The position numbers and the translations under genes were made by a program. Source: Pseudomonas pharyngis (lineage in GTDB: Bacteria; Pseudomonadota; Gammaproteobacteria; Pseudomonadales; Pseudomonadaceae). From it: a DNA stretch of 64,000 nt. Below are positions 28,852-38,057 of the stretch, in pieces (position 1 is the stretch's first letter; every line of letters begins with the position of its first letter). The stretch lies in the NCBI RefSeq assembly GCF_021602345.1, contig NZ_BQID01000018.1:20545-84544 (forward strand), read 5' to 3'. Below the pieces are notes generated by a model. The model did no database searches. It worked only from the letters and a program-made list of their open reading frames with translations, and was not told where the DNA came from.

Positions 28852-29793
28852 GTGTCCAAGATGATGGTCTTTACGGGGAACGCTAACCCCGATCTGGCTC
28901 GGCGTGTCGTACGTCAGCTGCATATCCCTCTCGGTGACATCTCTGTCGGTAAATTCTCCGACGGCGAAATTACAGCCGAGATCAATGAAAACGTTCGCGG
29001 TAAAGACGTCTTCATTATTCAGCCGACTTGCGCTCCGACCAACGATAACCTGATGGAACTGGTAGTGATGGCTGATGCCTTCCGCCGCTCCTCGGCTACT
29101 CGTATCACTGCTGTTATTCCTTATTTTGGTTATGCCCGTCAGGATCGCCGTCCGCGTTCCGCACGTGTGGCTATCAGCGCGAAAGTCGTTGCTGACATGC
29201 TCACCGTAGTCGGCATCGACCGTGTTCTCACGGTTGATCTGCATGCTGACCAGATTCAGGGCTTCTTCGATATTCCGGTAGATAACATCTACGGCTCCCC
29301 GGTTCTGGTGGATGACATCGAAGATCAGCGCTTCGAGAACCTGATGATCGTGTCCCCGGACATTGGTGGCGTCGTGCGTGCACGTGCCGTTGCCAAATCC
29401 CTGGGCGTGGATCTCGGGATCATCGACAAACGCCGTGAGAAAGCCAATCACTCTGAAGTGATGCATATCATCGGTGATGTCGAAGGGCGTACCTGCATCC
29501 TGGTCGATGACATGGTCGATACCGCCGGCACTCTGTGCCATGCGGCCAAGGCCCTGAAAGAGCATGGCGCAGCCAAGGTCTTTGCCTACTGCACACACCC
29601 TGTGCTGTCGGGTCGGGCCATCGAGAATATCGAAAATTCCGTGCTGGACGAGCTGGTGGTGACTAACACCATCCCGCTGTCCGCTGCAGCACAAGCCTGT
29701 GCACGTATCCGTCAACTGGATATCGCACCGGTTGTTGCCGAAGCGGTTCGCCGCATCAGCAATGAAGAATCGATCAGCGCGATGTTCCGTTAA
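28852..29793 (+). CDS. prs: Ribose-phosphate pyrophosphokinase
   Basis: This 313-residue enzyme makes PRPP from ribose-5-phosphate and ATP, feeding nucleotide, His and Trp synthesis and the Hpt and Upp enzymes encoded upstream. The GTG start gives [18 protein letters not shown] as in P. aeruginosa. [20 protein letters not shown] and the PRPP-binding [14 protein letters not shown] are canonical. It lies 47 bases after tRNA-Gln and may share its transcript. A strong terminator separates it from rplY. Confidence 0.96.
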   Translation: MSKMMVFTGNANPDLARRVVRQLHIPLGDISVGKFSDGEITAEINENVRGKDVFIIQPTCAPTNDNLMELVVMADAFRRSSATRITAVIPYFGYARQDRRPRSARVAISAKVVADMLTVVGIDRVLTVDLHADQIQGFFDIPVDNIYGSPVLVDDIEDQRFENLMIVSPDIGGVVRARAVAKSLGVDLGIIDKRREKANHSEVMHIIGDVEGRTCILVDDMVDTAGTLCHAAKALKEHGAAKVFAYCTHPVLSGRAIENIENSVLDELVVTNTIPLSAAAQACARIRQLDIAPVVAEAVRRISNEESISAMFR

Positions 29794-29826
29794 GGGCCCT
29801 GCCCTTCTCGAAATGTCTCGTTGACG

Positions 29827-29870
29827 AAAAGCGCCCCGCCCCGGCATTTCTGCCGGGGCGGGGCTTTTTT
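29827..29870 (+). terminator. Rho-independent terminator after prs
   Basis: A 14-bp perfect stem GCCCCGCCCCGGCA / TGCCGGGGCGGGGC with TTTC loop is followed by six T. Confidence 0.92.
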
Positions 29871-29934
29871 GCCCATACCGTGTTCGGCGCTGGTCGCAAA
29901 CGCCACTCGGTCATGGCTATTTTGGAGATACAAA

Positions 29935-30537
29935 ATGAACGATTTTACTTTGAATGCTGAACTGCGTTCCGACCTGGGGAAAGGTGCGAGCCGCCGCCTG
30001 CGTCGTCTCGCTGCCCTGGTTCCAGCTGTTGTTTACGGTGGCGACAAAGCCCCTGAATCCATCAGCATGCTGGCCAAAGAAGTTGCCAAACTGCTCGAAA
30101 ACGAAGCTGCCTACAGCCACGTTATCGAACTGAACGTTGGTGGCACCAAGCAGAACGTGATCATCAAGGCTCTGCAACGTCACCCGGCCAAAGGCCACGT
30201 GATGCACGCTGACTTCGTACGCGTTGTAGCTGGCCAGAAACTGACCGCTATCGTTCCTGTGCACTTCATCAACGAAGCTGCTCCAGTGAAGAAAGGCGGC
30301 GAAATCTCGCACGTTGTTGCCGAGATCGAAGTTTCCTGCCTGCCGAAAGATCTGCCTGAGTTCATCGAAGTCGACCTGGCTAACGCTGAAATCGGCACCA
30401 TCGTTCACCTGTCGGACATCAAGGCTCCTAAAGGCGTTGAGTTCGTTGCTCTGGCACACGGCGATGACAAGGCTGTTGCCAACGTCCACGCTCCACGTGT
30501 TGCTCCAGAAGCTACCGAAGAAGGCGCAGCAGAGTAA
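29935..30537 (+). CDS. rplY: Ribosomal protein bL25, long (CTC) form
   Basis: This 200-residue 50S protein binds 5S rRNA. It is the two-domain TL5/CTC form: the N-terminal L25 domain ([21 protein letters not shown]) and a C-terminal beta domain ending in an acidic Ala/Glu-rich tail. The start at 29935 follows GGAGATACAAA. It has its own transcription unit after the prs terminator, and is followed by a palindromic element and pth. Confidence 0.96.
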   Translation: MNDFTLNAELRSDLGKGASRRLRRLAALVPAVVYGGDKAPESISMLAKEVAKLLENEAAYSHVIELNVGGTKQNVIIKALQRHPAKGHVMHADFVRVVAGQKLTAIVPVHFINEAAPVKKGGEISHVVAEIEVSCLPKDLPEFIEVDLANAEIGTIVHLSDIKAPKGVEFVALAHGDDKAVANVHAPRVAPEATEEGAAE

Positions 30538-30553
30538 TTCACTCTGTCATGCC

Positions 30554-30691
30554 TGAGTGAGCAGGTAACATCGCGGACTGGAACGTAGCGAGAAAGCGGG
30601 CGGGAACGCGGAGTTTACATCCATGGTAAATGAGCATTTTTCGTCCACTTTCGCCGCCTTCCCTGATCGCGGCGATGTTATCCACCACTCA
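30554..30691. repeat. 138-bp inverted-repeat element between rplY and pth (MITE-like)
   Basis: The ends are inverted repeats: TGAGTG (6-base gap) TAACATCGC at 30554-30574 and GCGATGTTA (5-base gap) CACTCA at 30672-30691. In the middle TTTAC (30614-30618) and GTAAA (30626-30630) form a small hairpin, and GAAAGCGGG-like and CTTTCGCCG-like stretches pair between. The whole can fold into one long imperfect hairpin. No reading frame is inside. The core AGTTTAC-GTAAATGAGC looks familiar from other pseudomonad intergenic regions. Confidence 0.6.
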
Positions 30692-30708
30692 AAGGAAGGG
30701 CCCCTATC

Positions 30709-31293
30709 GTGACTGCCATCAAACTGATCGTTGGCCTGGGAAATCCAGGCGCTGAATACGAGCAGACCCGGCATAACGCAGGGGCCCTTTTTGTTGAGCG
30801 CATCGCCCACGCACAGAATGTGAATCTCGTGGCCGATCGCAAGTATTTCGGCCTGACCGGGCGTTTTTCGCATCAGGGTCAGGATGTTCGTCTGCTGATT
30901 CCCACCACCTACATGAACCGCAGCGGCCAGGCCGTGGCGGCACTCGCCGGTTTCTTCCGCATCAAGCCTGAAGAGATCCTGGTGGCACACGACGAACTCG
31001 ATCTGCCTCCGGGCGTCGCCAAACTCAAAGTCGGCGGCGGCCATGGCGGTCACAACGGGTTGCGCGACATCATTGCGCAATTGGGCAATCAGAATACGTT
31101 CCACCGCCTGCGGCTTGGCATCGGCCACCCGGGCGTCGCCAGTATGGTTTCAAATTTCGTCCTGGGTCGTGCGCCACGCGCCGAACAGGAAAAACTCGAT
31201 GCCAGCATCGACTTTGCCCTCGGCGTGCTGCCGGATATCCTCGCCGGTGAATGGAACCGCGCGATGAAAAACCTGCACAGCCAGAAGGCCTGA
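30709..31293 (+). CDS. pth: Peptidyl-tRNA hydrolase
   Basis: This 194-residue enzyme frees tRNA from prematurely released peptidyl-tRNA. [20 protein letters not shown] carries the catalytic His and its Asn partner, and [24 protein letters not shown] is the second signature. GTG start with AAAGGAAGGG just upstream. Next to ychF, as in most gammaproteobacteria. Confidence 0.96.
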
Positions 31294-31315
31294 CTCTAAT
31301 CCGAGGGGAAACACC

Positions 31316-32416
31316 ATGGGATTCAATTGCGGCATCGTCGGCCTGCCTAACGTCGGCAAGTCCACCCTGTTCAACGCCCTGACCAAATCCGGGATCGCGG
31401 CCGAGAACTTCCCCTTCTGCACCATCGAGCCGAACAGCGGCATCGTGCCGATGCCGGATCCGCGTCTGGACGCTCTGGCGGCCATCGTCAATCCGAAGCG
31501 CATCCTGCCGACCACCATGGAATTCGTCGACATCGCGGGCCTGGTTGCCGGCGCGTCGAAAGGTGAAGGTCTGGGCAACAAGTTCCTGGCCAACATCCGC
31601 GAAACCGACGCGATCGCCCACGTCGTGCGCTGCTTCGAAGACGATAACGTGATCCACGTTTCCAACAGCGTCGACCCGAAGCGCGACATCGAAATCATCG
31701 ACCTGGAACTGATCTTCGCCGACCTCGACAGCTGCGAGAAGCAACTGCAGAAAGTCGCGCGCAACGCCAAGGGCGGTGACAAGGATGCAGTGGCCCAGAA
31801 GGCTCTGCTGGAACAACTGATCCCGCACTTCAGCGAAGGCAAGCCTGCGCGCAGCCTGATGAAGAACATGAGCGCCGACGAAAAAGCGATCATCAAGGGC
31901 TTCCACCTGCTGACCACCAAGCCGGTCATGTACATCGCCAACGTCGCTGAAGACGGTTTCGAGAACAACCCGCATCTGGACGTGGTCAAGGCCATCGCCG
32001 AAGAAGAAGGCGCGATGGTTGTTCCGGTCTGCAACAAGATCGAAGCGGAAATCGCCGAGCTGGACGACGGCGAAGAGAAAGACATGTTTCTCGAGGCCCT
32101 GGGCCTGGAAGAGCCTGGCCTGAACCGCGTGATCCGCGCCGGCTACGAAATGCTGCACCTGCAGACCTATTTCACCGCCGGTGTCGAAGAAGTCCGCGCC
32201 TGGACCGTCCGCGTCGGTGCCACCGCACCGCAAGCCGCCGGCGTGATCCACACCGACTTCGAGAAAGGCTTCATCCGCGCCGAAGTGATCGCCTACAACG
32301 ACTTCATCCAGTACAAGGGCGAAGCAGGCACCAAGGAAGCCGGTAAATGGCGCCTGGAAGGTAAAGACTACATCGTCAAGGACGGCGACGTGATGCACTT
32401 CCGCTTCAACGTGTAA
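31316..32416 (+). CDS. ychF: Ribosome-binding ATPase YchF
   Basis: This 366-residue Obg-family P-loop protein prefers ATP to GTP. The P-loop GLPNVGKS is at residues 9-16, the G3 region is [15 protein letters not shown], and the altered G4 motif NVAE (YIANVAED) explains ATP preference. The C-terminal TGS domain ends in HFRFNV. It binds ribosomes and takes part in stress responses. It starts 22 bases after pth and ends at a strong terminator. Confidence 0.96.
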   Translation: MGFNCGIVGLPNVGKSTLFNALTKSGIAAENFPFCTIEPNSGIVPMPDPRLDALAAIVNPKRILPTTMEFVDIAGLVAGASKGEGLGNKFLANIRETDAIAHVVRCFEDDNVIHVSNSVDPKRDIEIIDLELIFADLDSCEKQLQKVARNAKGGDKDAVAQKALLEQLIPHFSEGKPARSLMKNMSADEKAIIKGFHLLTTKPVMYIANVAEDGFENNPHLDVVKAIAEEEGAMVVPVCNKIEAEIAELDDGEEKDMFLEALGLEEPGLNRVIRAGYEMLHLQTYFTAGVEEVRAWTVRVGATAPQAAGVIHTDFEKGFIRAEVIAYNDFIQYKGEAGTKEAGKWRLEGKDYIVKDGDVMHFRFNV

Positions 32417-32430
32417 AAGCTGCACCCATG

Positions 32431-32460
32431 AAAAAGCCGCGTTTGATACGCGGCTTTTTT
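32431..32460. terminator. Bidirectional terminator between ychF and the MFS gene
   Basis: The stem AAAAAGCCGCGT / ACGCGGCTTTTTT with A and T runs lies between convergent genes. Confidence 0.9.
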
Positions 32461-32479
32461 GTGCCTGAAATTCGGCCCG

Positions 32480-33697
32480 TCAGGCCTTCTTGGTTCTTGG
32501 CAGGAAGATCGCCAGCACTCCGAACAGCGGCAGGAACGAGCACAGGAAGTACACGTATTCGATGCCGTGAATGTCCGCCAGATGACCGAGCAACGCCGCG
32601 CCAATCCCGCCGAAACCGAACATCAGACCGAAGAACACCCCGGCAATCATCCCGACATTGCCCGGCACCAGCTCCTGCGCGTACACCACAATCGCCGAGA
32701 ACGCCGAAGCCAGGATGAAGCCTATCACCACGCTCAGGACGCTGGTCCAGAACAGGTCGACATGGGGCATGAGCAGCGTGAACGGTGCCACGCCGAGGAT
32801 CGAGAACCAGATCACCGCCTTGCGCCCGATCTTGTCGCCAATCGGCCCGCCAAAGAACGTACCCGCCGCCACCGCGCCGAGGAACAGGAACAGATGCAGC
32901 TGCGAACTGGCCACCGACAGGTCGAACTTCTCGATCAGGTAGAAGGTGAAGTAACTGGTCAGGCTGGCCATGTAGAAATACTTGGAGAACACCAGCAGCC
33001 CCAGCACCACCAGCGCACTGACCATCCTGCCCTTCGACAGTCCATGAGTGGCGGCCTGGCCGGCCTTGAGCTTGAACAGGTTCAGGTGATGGGCGTACCA
33101 GCGACTGATGCGATAGAGCACGAACAACGCAAACACCGCGAACAGCCCGAACCACGCCACGTTGCCCTGCCCGAAAGGAATGATGATCGCCGCTGCCAGC
33201 AACGGGCCGAAGGCTGAACCGGCGTTACCACCGACCTGAAAGGTCGATTGCGCCAGACCGAAACGCCCGCCCGAGGCCAACCGCGCGATGCGGGAAGCTT
33301 CAGGGTGGAAGGTCGAAGAGCCGATGCCGATCAGCGCCGCCGCCAGCAAGATAAGAGGGAAACTGCCGACCATCGACATCATCACAATGCCGATCAACGT
33401 GCACACGGAACCGGCGGGCAGCAGCCACGGCTTCGGATGCCGGTCGGTGTGATAACCGACCCACGGCTGCAACAGCGACGCGGTCAACTGAAAGGTCAGG
33501 GTAATCAGGCCGACCTGGGTAAAACTCAAACCATAGTTGGCCTTGAGCATCGGATAGATCGACGGCAGCACCGACTGGATCAGGTCATTGATCAAATGCG
33601 CCAGCGCCACCGCGCCGATGATGCGCATCACCAGTGGACTGCTCTGGGGAGGAGCGGACGCCGAGGCAGCGGCGGTCTGAACGTTGCTGATAGCCAT
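32480..33697 (-). CDS. MFS transporter, fosmidomycin-resistance (Fsr)-like
   Basis: A 405-residue inner membrane protein with 12 membrane spans. AHLINDLIQSVLPSIYPMLK at the start and PWVGYHTDRHPKPWLLPAG in the loop after segment 2 are typical of the Fsr-like group of the major facilitator superfamily. GSSTFHPEASRIARLASGGR is a further signature. Fsr of E. coli exports fosmidomycin; the substrate here is unknown. It stands alone and divergent from the chemoreceptor gene. Confidence 0.87.
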   Translation of the reverse strand: MAISNVQTAAASASAPPQSSPLVMRIIGAVALAHLINDLIQSVLPSIYPMLKANYGLSFTQVGLITLTFQLTASLLQPWVGYHTDRHPKPWLLPAGSVCTLIGIVMMSMVGSFPLILLAAALIGIGSSTFHPEASRIARLASGGRFGLAQSTFQVGGNAGSAFGPLLAAAIIIPFGQGNVAWFGLFAVFALFVLYRISRWYAHHLNLFKLKAGQAATHGLSKGRMVSALVVLGLLVFSKYFYMASLTSYFTFYLIEKFDLSVASSQLHLFLFLGAVAAGTFFGGPIGDKIGRKAVIWFSILGVAPFTLLMPHVDLFWTSVLSVVIGFILASAFSAIVVYAQELVPGNVGMIAGVFFGLMFGFGGIGAALLGHLADIHGIEYVYFLCSFLPLFGVLAIFLPRTKKA

Positions 33698-34030
33698 GGG
33701 AATTTCCGGACTGCAGATGGGTGCACGCGGGCAGGTGCGTCAATGTGCCATTTTTCGGTGCGCCAGCGCCATCCCCTTAGCCAGCTAACGAACTATTCAG
33801 TCGTCGCGCCGCAAGTGATAGCGCAACGCCATGGTCTGAATCTTGCCTTGCTTATCCGCTTGAACGCGGCGCCCTTACAAAGGGCATCGAGAATGGGAAG
33901 TTTCGCTACAGAGCCGGCCTACAGAGCGGGCAAGGGTGAACTTTCGAGGCCTTTTAGCAGGGCACCAGTCACGGTCGCAACGACCGCGATGCACGCCGAT
34001 GGTGCGTGGTGTCCAGAGGAGTCATGGGGC
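33698..34030 (+). other. 333-base divergent region with a structured leader before the chemoreceptor gene
   Basis: No gene is seen. CTACAGAGC is repeated with a 13-base period near 33912-33935. CACCA (33963-33967) and TGGTG (34007-34011) can enclose two hairpins, CGGTCG / CGACCG (33972-33986) and GCAC / GTGC (33991-34004), a three-way junction ending a few bases before AGAGGAG. I recognise no riboswitch family. It probably holds both divergent promoters. Confidence 0.35.
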
Positions 34031-36088
34031 ATGCAGGCTTTTTTATCACCGGGGATCAGGTTGCTGGGGCGATTTGGGTTCGCACGTAAATTCCAGTTGT
34101 TGTTTCTGCTGTTTATCCTGCCATTGGCCGGCAGCCTGTTGATGATCGGCCAGGACTATCGCGACAAACTTAACCTGATCGCCGGTGAACGTGCCGGTGT
34201 GCGGCAGTTGCTCGCCCTCGATGCACTCGACAACCTGCTCGCCGCCCAACGCGACCGCGCCGCCCGCTGGCGCGCCACGGAAACCAACCGCCAGCCGACA
34301 CCCGCGACTCTGGCCGCCGTGGCCGCCTTCGATGGCGTTCAGCCTGCCGTTGCCCAGGCGACGCTGGAGCTGGGCAGTGCCTTGCAAGCCGAAGGCGCGG
34401 AAGGTGAAACCCTGACCCGCTATCAGGCCCTGCAAGCCGCGCTCAATGGTCTGGACTCGAAAAGCCTTTCCGGTGTCGGTTGGTGGCCGGACGGTTACGA
34501 CCGCTTCACCAACGCCCTCAGCGCCCTGCAAGCTTTGCGTGAGCAAATCGCGATGGACAATCGCCTGATCCTCGCGCCATGGCTGGAAACCTATCTGCTG
34601 ACACAGATTTCCACCCAGCACGCACCAGACCTGATCGAGCGGGTCGGCCGACTGGCAGCCGTCGGCCAGGCGTCCGTGGTTTCCGGTCAGTTCACCCTGC
34701 AAAGCCGTCTGCAACTGCGTGACCTGCGCAGCCGTATCGGCGATGCCCGCGAGCAGTTGGTGAAAACCGCGAGCCTGCTCGAAGCGCGTCTGCCGCCAGC
34801 CCTGCAAGGCTGGGCCGGGCAATATCACGACAGCCTCAAGCAGCTGGACGCCGGATTGAAAGTGCTGGATGACGGCGTGTTCGGCGGCAGCATCAATCTC
34901 AAGCCTGAAGAATTCGAGCGCACTCTCGATGCCCTGCTCGGCAACCTCGCCACGCTGCGCCAGCAATCGCTGGTGTCGCTGGATCAGCGGCTGGATGACT
35001 ACCACGGATCGGCGATTCGTCAGTTCATCGTTGTCGCGGCGGTCTTCGGTTGCCTGTTGCTGGCGGCGCTATATTTGTTCGTGTGCCTGCAAGCCTCGAT
35101 CCGTCGTAGCGCCAGCGGCATCACGCTGCTCGCCGAGGCTCTGCGCGACGGCAATCTGAGCTTGCAAGTGCCGGTCGTGGGCCGTGATGAACTGGCGTCG
35201 ATCAGCACCGCGCTCAACGTGGCCGTAGTGCAACTGCGCACCAGCCTGCTGGGTGTCGATCACGAGACTTCGCAACTGAGCAACGCGGTACGCAGCCTCA
35301 ACGATCACTCCAGCGGCGCTCTCAGCGAAGTCGAAGCGCAACAATTGCAGATCAGTCAGATCGCTGCAGCGGCCACGCAACTGGCGGCGACGTCCCAAGG
35401 CGTGGCGCAGAGTTGCGAACAGGCTTCGGGCAGCGCCCAGCACACCCGGCGCATCGCTGCCGACAGCAGCCGTGACAGTCAACGCACCACGGCGAGCATC
35501 CAGCAGCTCAATCAGCGTCTGAACGAAACTGCCGCAGCGCTCGGTCGGGTCAGCGAGCAAGGGCAGCAGATTCAATTGGTGGTCGACACCATTCGCGGCG
35601 TCGCCGAGCAGACCAACCTGCTCGCACTCAACGCCGCTATCGAGGCCGCTCGCGCGGGTGAACAAGGTCGTGGCTTTGCCGTGGTGGCCGACGAGGTGCG
35701 CAGCCTGTCGCAACGTACGCAATCATCCACGGCGCAGATCGCCGGTACGGTCGACAGCCTGCGCAATACGGTCAACGAAGCCGTGAGCCTGATGGAGGCT
35801 GCGTGCGGTCAGGCGCAATCAGACGCGGAAGCGGTCACCGGACTGGGCGAACGCCTGGGGGAAATCGCCAGCGCCGTGCAGAGCGTCACCGACACCCTCG
35901 CCCAGATCGCCACGGCGGTCGAAGAACAGGCCAGCACCGCCGATGAGGTCAGCGGCAATATCCAGCAGGTGGATCAGGCGGCGGTTCGCCTGCTCGAAGG
36001 CGCGCGGGCCGTGAATCTTGCGGCGGACACCTTGAGCCAGGGCAGCCATGCCTTGAGTGCCAACACCGGAAGATTTCAGCTGCGTTGA
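34031..36088 (+). CDS. Methyl-accepting chemotaxis protein with large periplasmic sensor
   Basis: This 685-residue receptor has a first membrane segment at about 20-38 (FQLLFLLFILPLAGSLLMIG), a helical sensor domain of about 285 residues, and a second segment near 332-353 (FIVVAAVFGCLLLAALYLFV). HAMP and the long coiled-coil signalling domain with the hairpin tip [35 protein letters not shown] follow. The sensor resembles no small 4-helix type by eye and its ligand is unknown. No C-terminal CheR-binding pentapeptide is seen. The ATG at 34031 has AGGAG nine bases upstream; longer in-frame starts lack a binding site. Confidence 0.9.
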   Translation: MQAFLSPGIRLLGRFGFARKFQLLFLLFILPLAGSLLMIGQDYRDKLNLIAGERAGVRQLLALDALDNLLAAQRDRAARWRATETNRQPTPATLAAVAAFDGVQPAVAQATLELGSALQAEGAEGETLTRYQALQAALNGLDSKSLSGVGWWPDGYDRFTNALSALQALREQIAMDNRLILAPWLETYLLTQISTQHAPDLIERVGRLAAVGQASVVSGQFTLQSRLQLRDLRSRIGDAREQLVKTASLLEARLPPALQGWAGQYHDSLKQLDAGLKVLDDGVFGGSINLKPEEFERTLDALLGNLATLRQQSLVSLDQRLDDYHGSAIRQFIVVAAVFGCLLLAALYLFVCLQASIRRSASGITLLAEALRDGNLSLQVPVVGRDELASISTALNVAVVQLRTSLLGVDHETSQLSNAVRSLNDHSSGALSEVEAQQLQISQIAAAATQLAATSQGVAQSCEQASGSAQHTRRIAADSSRDSQRTTASIQQLNQRLNETAAALGRVSEQGQQIQLVVDTIRGVAEQTNLLALNAAIEAARAGEQGRGFAVVADEVRSLSQRTQSSTAQIAGTVDSLRNTVNEAVSLMEAACGQAQSDAEAVTGLGERLGEIASAVQSVTDTLAQIATAVEEQASTADEVSGNIQQVDQAAVRLLEGARAVNLAADTLSQGSHALSANTGRFQLR

Positions 36089-36092
36089 AGCC

Positions 36093-36121
36093 CCTCCCGC
36101 GCCGTTTTTCGGCGCGGGAGG
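36093..36121. terminator. Hairpin after the chemoreceptor gene
   Basis: A 12-bp perfect stem CCTCCCGCGCCG / CGGCGCGGGAGG with five-T loop follows the stop by four bases. No T run comes after it, so termination may be incomplete. Confidence 0.6.
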
Positions 36122-36162
36122 ATAAGCGGTTGAAAATAAGAAGAAATATTTTGAATTTACGC

Positions 36163-36191
36163 TTGACGCTTTTCCATTTCAGGGGAATAAT
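36163..36191 (+). promoter_or_regulatory. Promoter of tRNA-Met
   Basis: TTGACG (36163-36168), 17 bases, AATAAT (36186-36191), then a GC-rich discriminator (GCGCGCC) before the tRNA at 36203. The GC discriminator is typical of stringently controlled stable-RNA promoters. Confidence 0.75.
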
Positions 36192-36202
36192 GCGCGCCAC
36201 TT

Positions 36203-36279
36203 GGCTACATAGCTCAGTTGGTTAGAGCATAGCATTCATAATGCTGGGGTCCGGGGTTCAAGTCCCTGTGTAGCCACCA
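36203..36279 (+). tRNA. tRNA-Met (CAT), elongator type
   Basis: A 77-nt cloverleaf: acceptor GGCTACA / TGTAGCC, D-loop AGTTGGTTAGA, anticodon stem TAGCA / TGCTG around TTCATAA with anticodon CAT, T-loop TTCAAGT, and an encoded ACCA end. The fully paired first base pair G-C marks it as elongator rather than initiator. Confidence 0.97.
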
Positions 36280-36285
36280 AGTACT

Positions 36286-36319
36286 AAAAACGGCTTACCG
36301 AAAGGTAGGCCGTTTTTTT
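36286..36319 (+). terminator. Terminator of tRNA-Met
   Basis: AAAACGGCTTACC-GAAA-GGTAGGCCGTTTTTTT is a hairpin with seven T. A near copy lies at 38058 beyond the bacteriocin genes. Confidence 0.9.
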
Positions 36320-36503
36320 ATGCCTCAAGAAAAGTGCCCTTCCTCAGTGAATCGGCTGGCTCCGTAGGAACCGGGTGCGAAAAGCGTACGAAGAGGATTT
36401 TTCGTTCGTTCAGGCACCTGCATCCCTACCAGTCGATTTGATCGCCATCGCGATTGGCCGACAAGCTCCCCTGTCTCGATCCAACGACAGACAGGGAGTT
36501 GTC

Positions 36504-37754
36504 ATGGACCCGGACAAAAACCTTTTCGATGATATCTGGCGCCGAAAGCTTCCGAACGGCGATGCCTCATGGGCCGCCTGGTTTCCGCCCCGAGAGCCGG
36601 AACCCGTCTACGTTCCAACAGATGAATGGCCAACCCCAATGCCCCGCGACGATCTGGTATTTGCCAAGTCCTGCACACCGGACAACTGGTGTCGAACGGA
36701 TGCCGGCACAACACCTGAGCCCGCCTCCAGTTTCGGCAAGATCATGGTGGCGGGCGCCATACGCTTTCCCGCAGCCAGTAAGGTCGTAGCGAAAGCAATC
36801 GGCGCCGATCTGGCCTTGGGGCGCATGGCGGGCGGTGGAATTCTGCAGCAACGTCTCAACTGGGCAATCCGTGGTGCGACAGGCCCGGCCAGTGTTTTCA
36901 TCCTAGGGATGCTGCCGGCCAGAATGGGCGACGGCACCCTTTATACCGACGAACAACTGCGCACCCTACCCCGCGCCTCCACTCGCGTGCGCTTCCAGTT
37001 CCGGCGTGATGCCGAAGGGGTCATGCAGGTCTACGGCATCCACACCGGCGTCTCGGGCGACGACTCCGTGCGTACCGTAAAAGTCGAGTGGAACAACGAT
37101 AAGACCGCCATGGAGGCGAAGCTCAACGGCATCACGATTTTGTGGACGCCGCAACGCGGGCCGCTGGGATCGATGCCGCCGCTGGTGTATCCGGAACACG
37201 GCGAACCACTCAGCACGATTCTCGTCCATCCGATCGCGGCGAACACCGACAGCCAGATTGAAATCCTGCCCGGCGAAGACATCACCGCCGAGGATTGTAT
37301 TCTGGTGTTTCCGGCGGAGACCGGGCTGAAGTCGTTGTATGTGGTGTTTTCGAAGCCGGCCAGATTGACGCCCGGGACGGTGACGGGGGTTGGTGAGGAT
37401 GTTTCCGGGATATGGCTGGCGGGAGCAGGAACGGGGATTGGTGTGCCAATTCCCACGCGAATAGCGGACAGGCTCAGAGGGCGGGAGTTTTCAAGTTTCG
37501 ACGCGTTCAGAAAAGCACTCTGGCAAGCCGTGCGGGATGATCCAGAACTTTTCGATCAGTTCAATTCGGATGCCCAAGATCGTTTAATGTCGGGCAACGC
37601 ACCCGCGGTTCGAGACAGGGAGTCTGTAGGCACAAGAGGGGTATTTGAAATACATCACGTCGAGCGGATTACTGATGGCGGCGCTGTCTACGACATAGAC
37701 AACCTCCGAATCAACACCCCTAAAAATCACATCTTTCAACATAAAAAACAGTGA
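36504..37754 (+). CDS. S-type pyocin-like bacteriocin with colicin E9-type HNH DNase domain
   Basis: A 416-residue toxin. Residues 1-120 are Pro-rich, with VFAKSCTPDNWCRTDAGTTP as seen in fluorescens-group pyocins. About 125-290 is a beta-rich Pyocin_S-type domain. From about 292 to the end is a colicin E9/pyocin S2-type DNase (IPTRIADRLRGREFSSFDAF). The active site is complete: Arg378, Glu382, His384, His385, His409 and His413 keep the exact spacing of E9 Arg96, Glu100, His102, His103, His127 and His131. It is much shorter than classical S pyocins and lacks space for a receptor-binding region. Start at 36504 follows AGGGAG. The immunity gene follows six bases after the stop. Confidence 0.88.
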   Translation: MDPDKNLFDDIWRRKLPNGDASWAAWFPPREPEPVYVPTDEWPTPMPRDDLVFAKSCTPDNWCRTDAGTTPEPASSFGKIMVAGAIRFPAASKVVAKAIGADLALGRMAGGGILQQRLNWAIRGATGPASVFILGMLPARMGDGTLYTDEQLRTLPRASTRVRFQFRRDAEGVMQVYGIHTGVSGDDSVRTVKVEWNNDKTAMEAKLNGITILWTPQRGPLGSMPPLVYPEHGEPLSTILVHPIAANTDSQIEILPGEDITAEDCILVFPAETGLKSLYVVFSKPARLTPGTVTGVGEDVSGIWLAGAGTGIGVPIPTRIADRLRGREFSSFDAFRKALWQAVRDDPELFDQFNSDAQDRLMSGNAPAVRDRESVGTRGVFEIHHVERITDGGAVYDIDNLRINTPKNHIFQHKKQ

Positions 37755-37760
37755 ACACAC

Positions 37761-38012
37761 ATGGAAAAAATATCTGAATACACTGAAACCGAATTTATCC
37801 GTTTCATCGAAAAAATACGTGCCACCAATAAAAGTGGATCGGATACGGAGCTTGGCGAGCTGCTGGCACAATTCAGAAAGCTTACGGGTCACCCGGATGG
37901 CACCGACTTGATTTTTTATCCCGAACCAGGAGAGGACAACTCTGCCGTGGGCATTACGAAGACCGTGAAAGAATGGCGTGCGACCAACGGACTGCCTGGC
38001 TTCAAGCAGTGA
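37761..38012 (+). CDS. Colicin/pyocin DNase immunity protein, Im9-like
   Basis: This 83-residue acidic four-helix protein should bind and block the DNase domain of the toxin before it. ISEYTETEFIRFIEKI is helix 1, and HPDGTDLIFYPEPGED is the conserved helix-3 region; Im proteins have Tyr-Tyr at this site, here Phe-Tyr. The C-terminal TVKEWRATNGLPGFKQ is canonical. The gene and the end of the toxin gene are more AT-rich than the surroundings, as expected for transferred cargo. Confidence 0.93.
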   Translation: MEKISEYTETEFIRFIEKIRATNKSGSDTELGELLAQFRKLTGHPDGTDLIFYPEPGEDNSAVGITKTVKEWRATNGLPGFKQ

Positions 38013-38057
38013 ACATCAGGCCCCCATAGTCCCACCACTGCAAATATCCAAGCAGTC

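Noticed and set aside
33248-34030. Long N-terminal extension of the chemoreceptor frame
   Set aside because: It would run back into the antisense of the Fsr-like transporter gene. The ATG at 34031 has a good binding site and starts just before the first membrane segment.
36203-36279. tRNA-Met as a prophage or integrative-element attachment site
   Set aside because: No integrase gene and no repeat of the tRNA 3' end were found downstream. The flanking repeats are terminator hairpins, reported as such.
36375-36503. Upstream start of the bacteriocin, adding 43 residues
   Set aside because: No ribosome binding site. The ATG at 36504 follows AGGGAG at good spacing and begins like other fluorescens-group pyocins.
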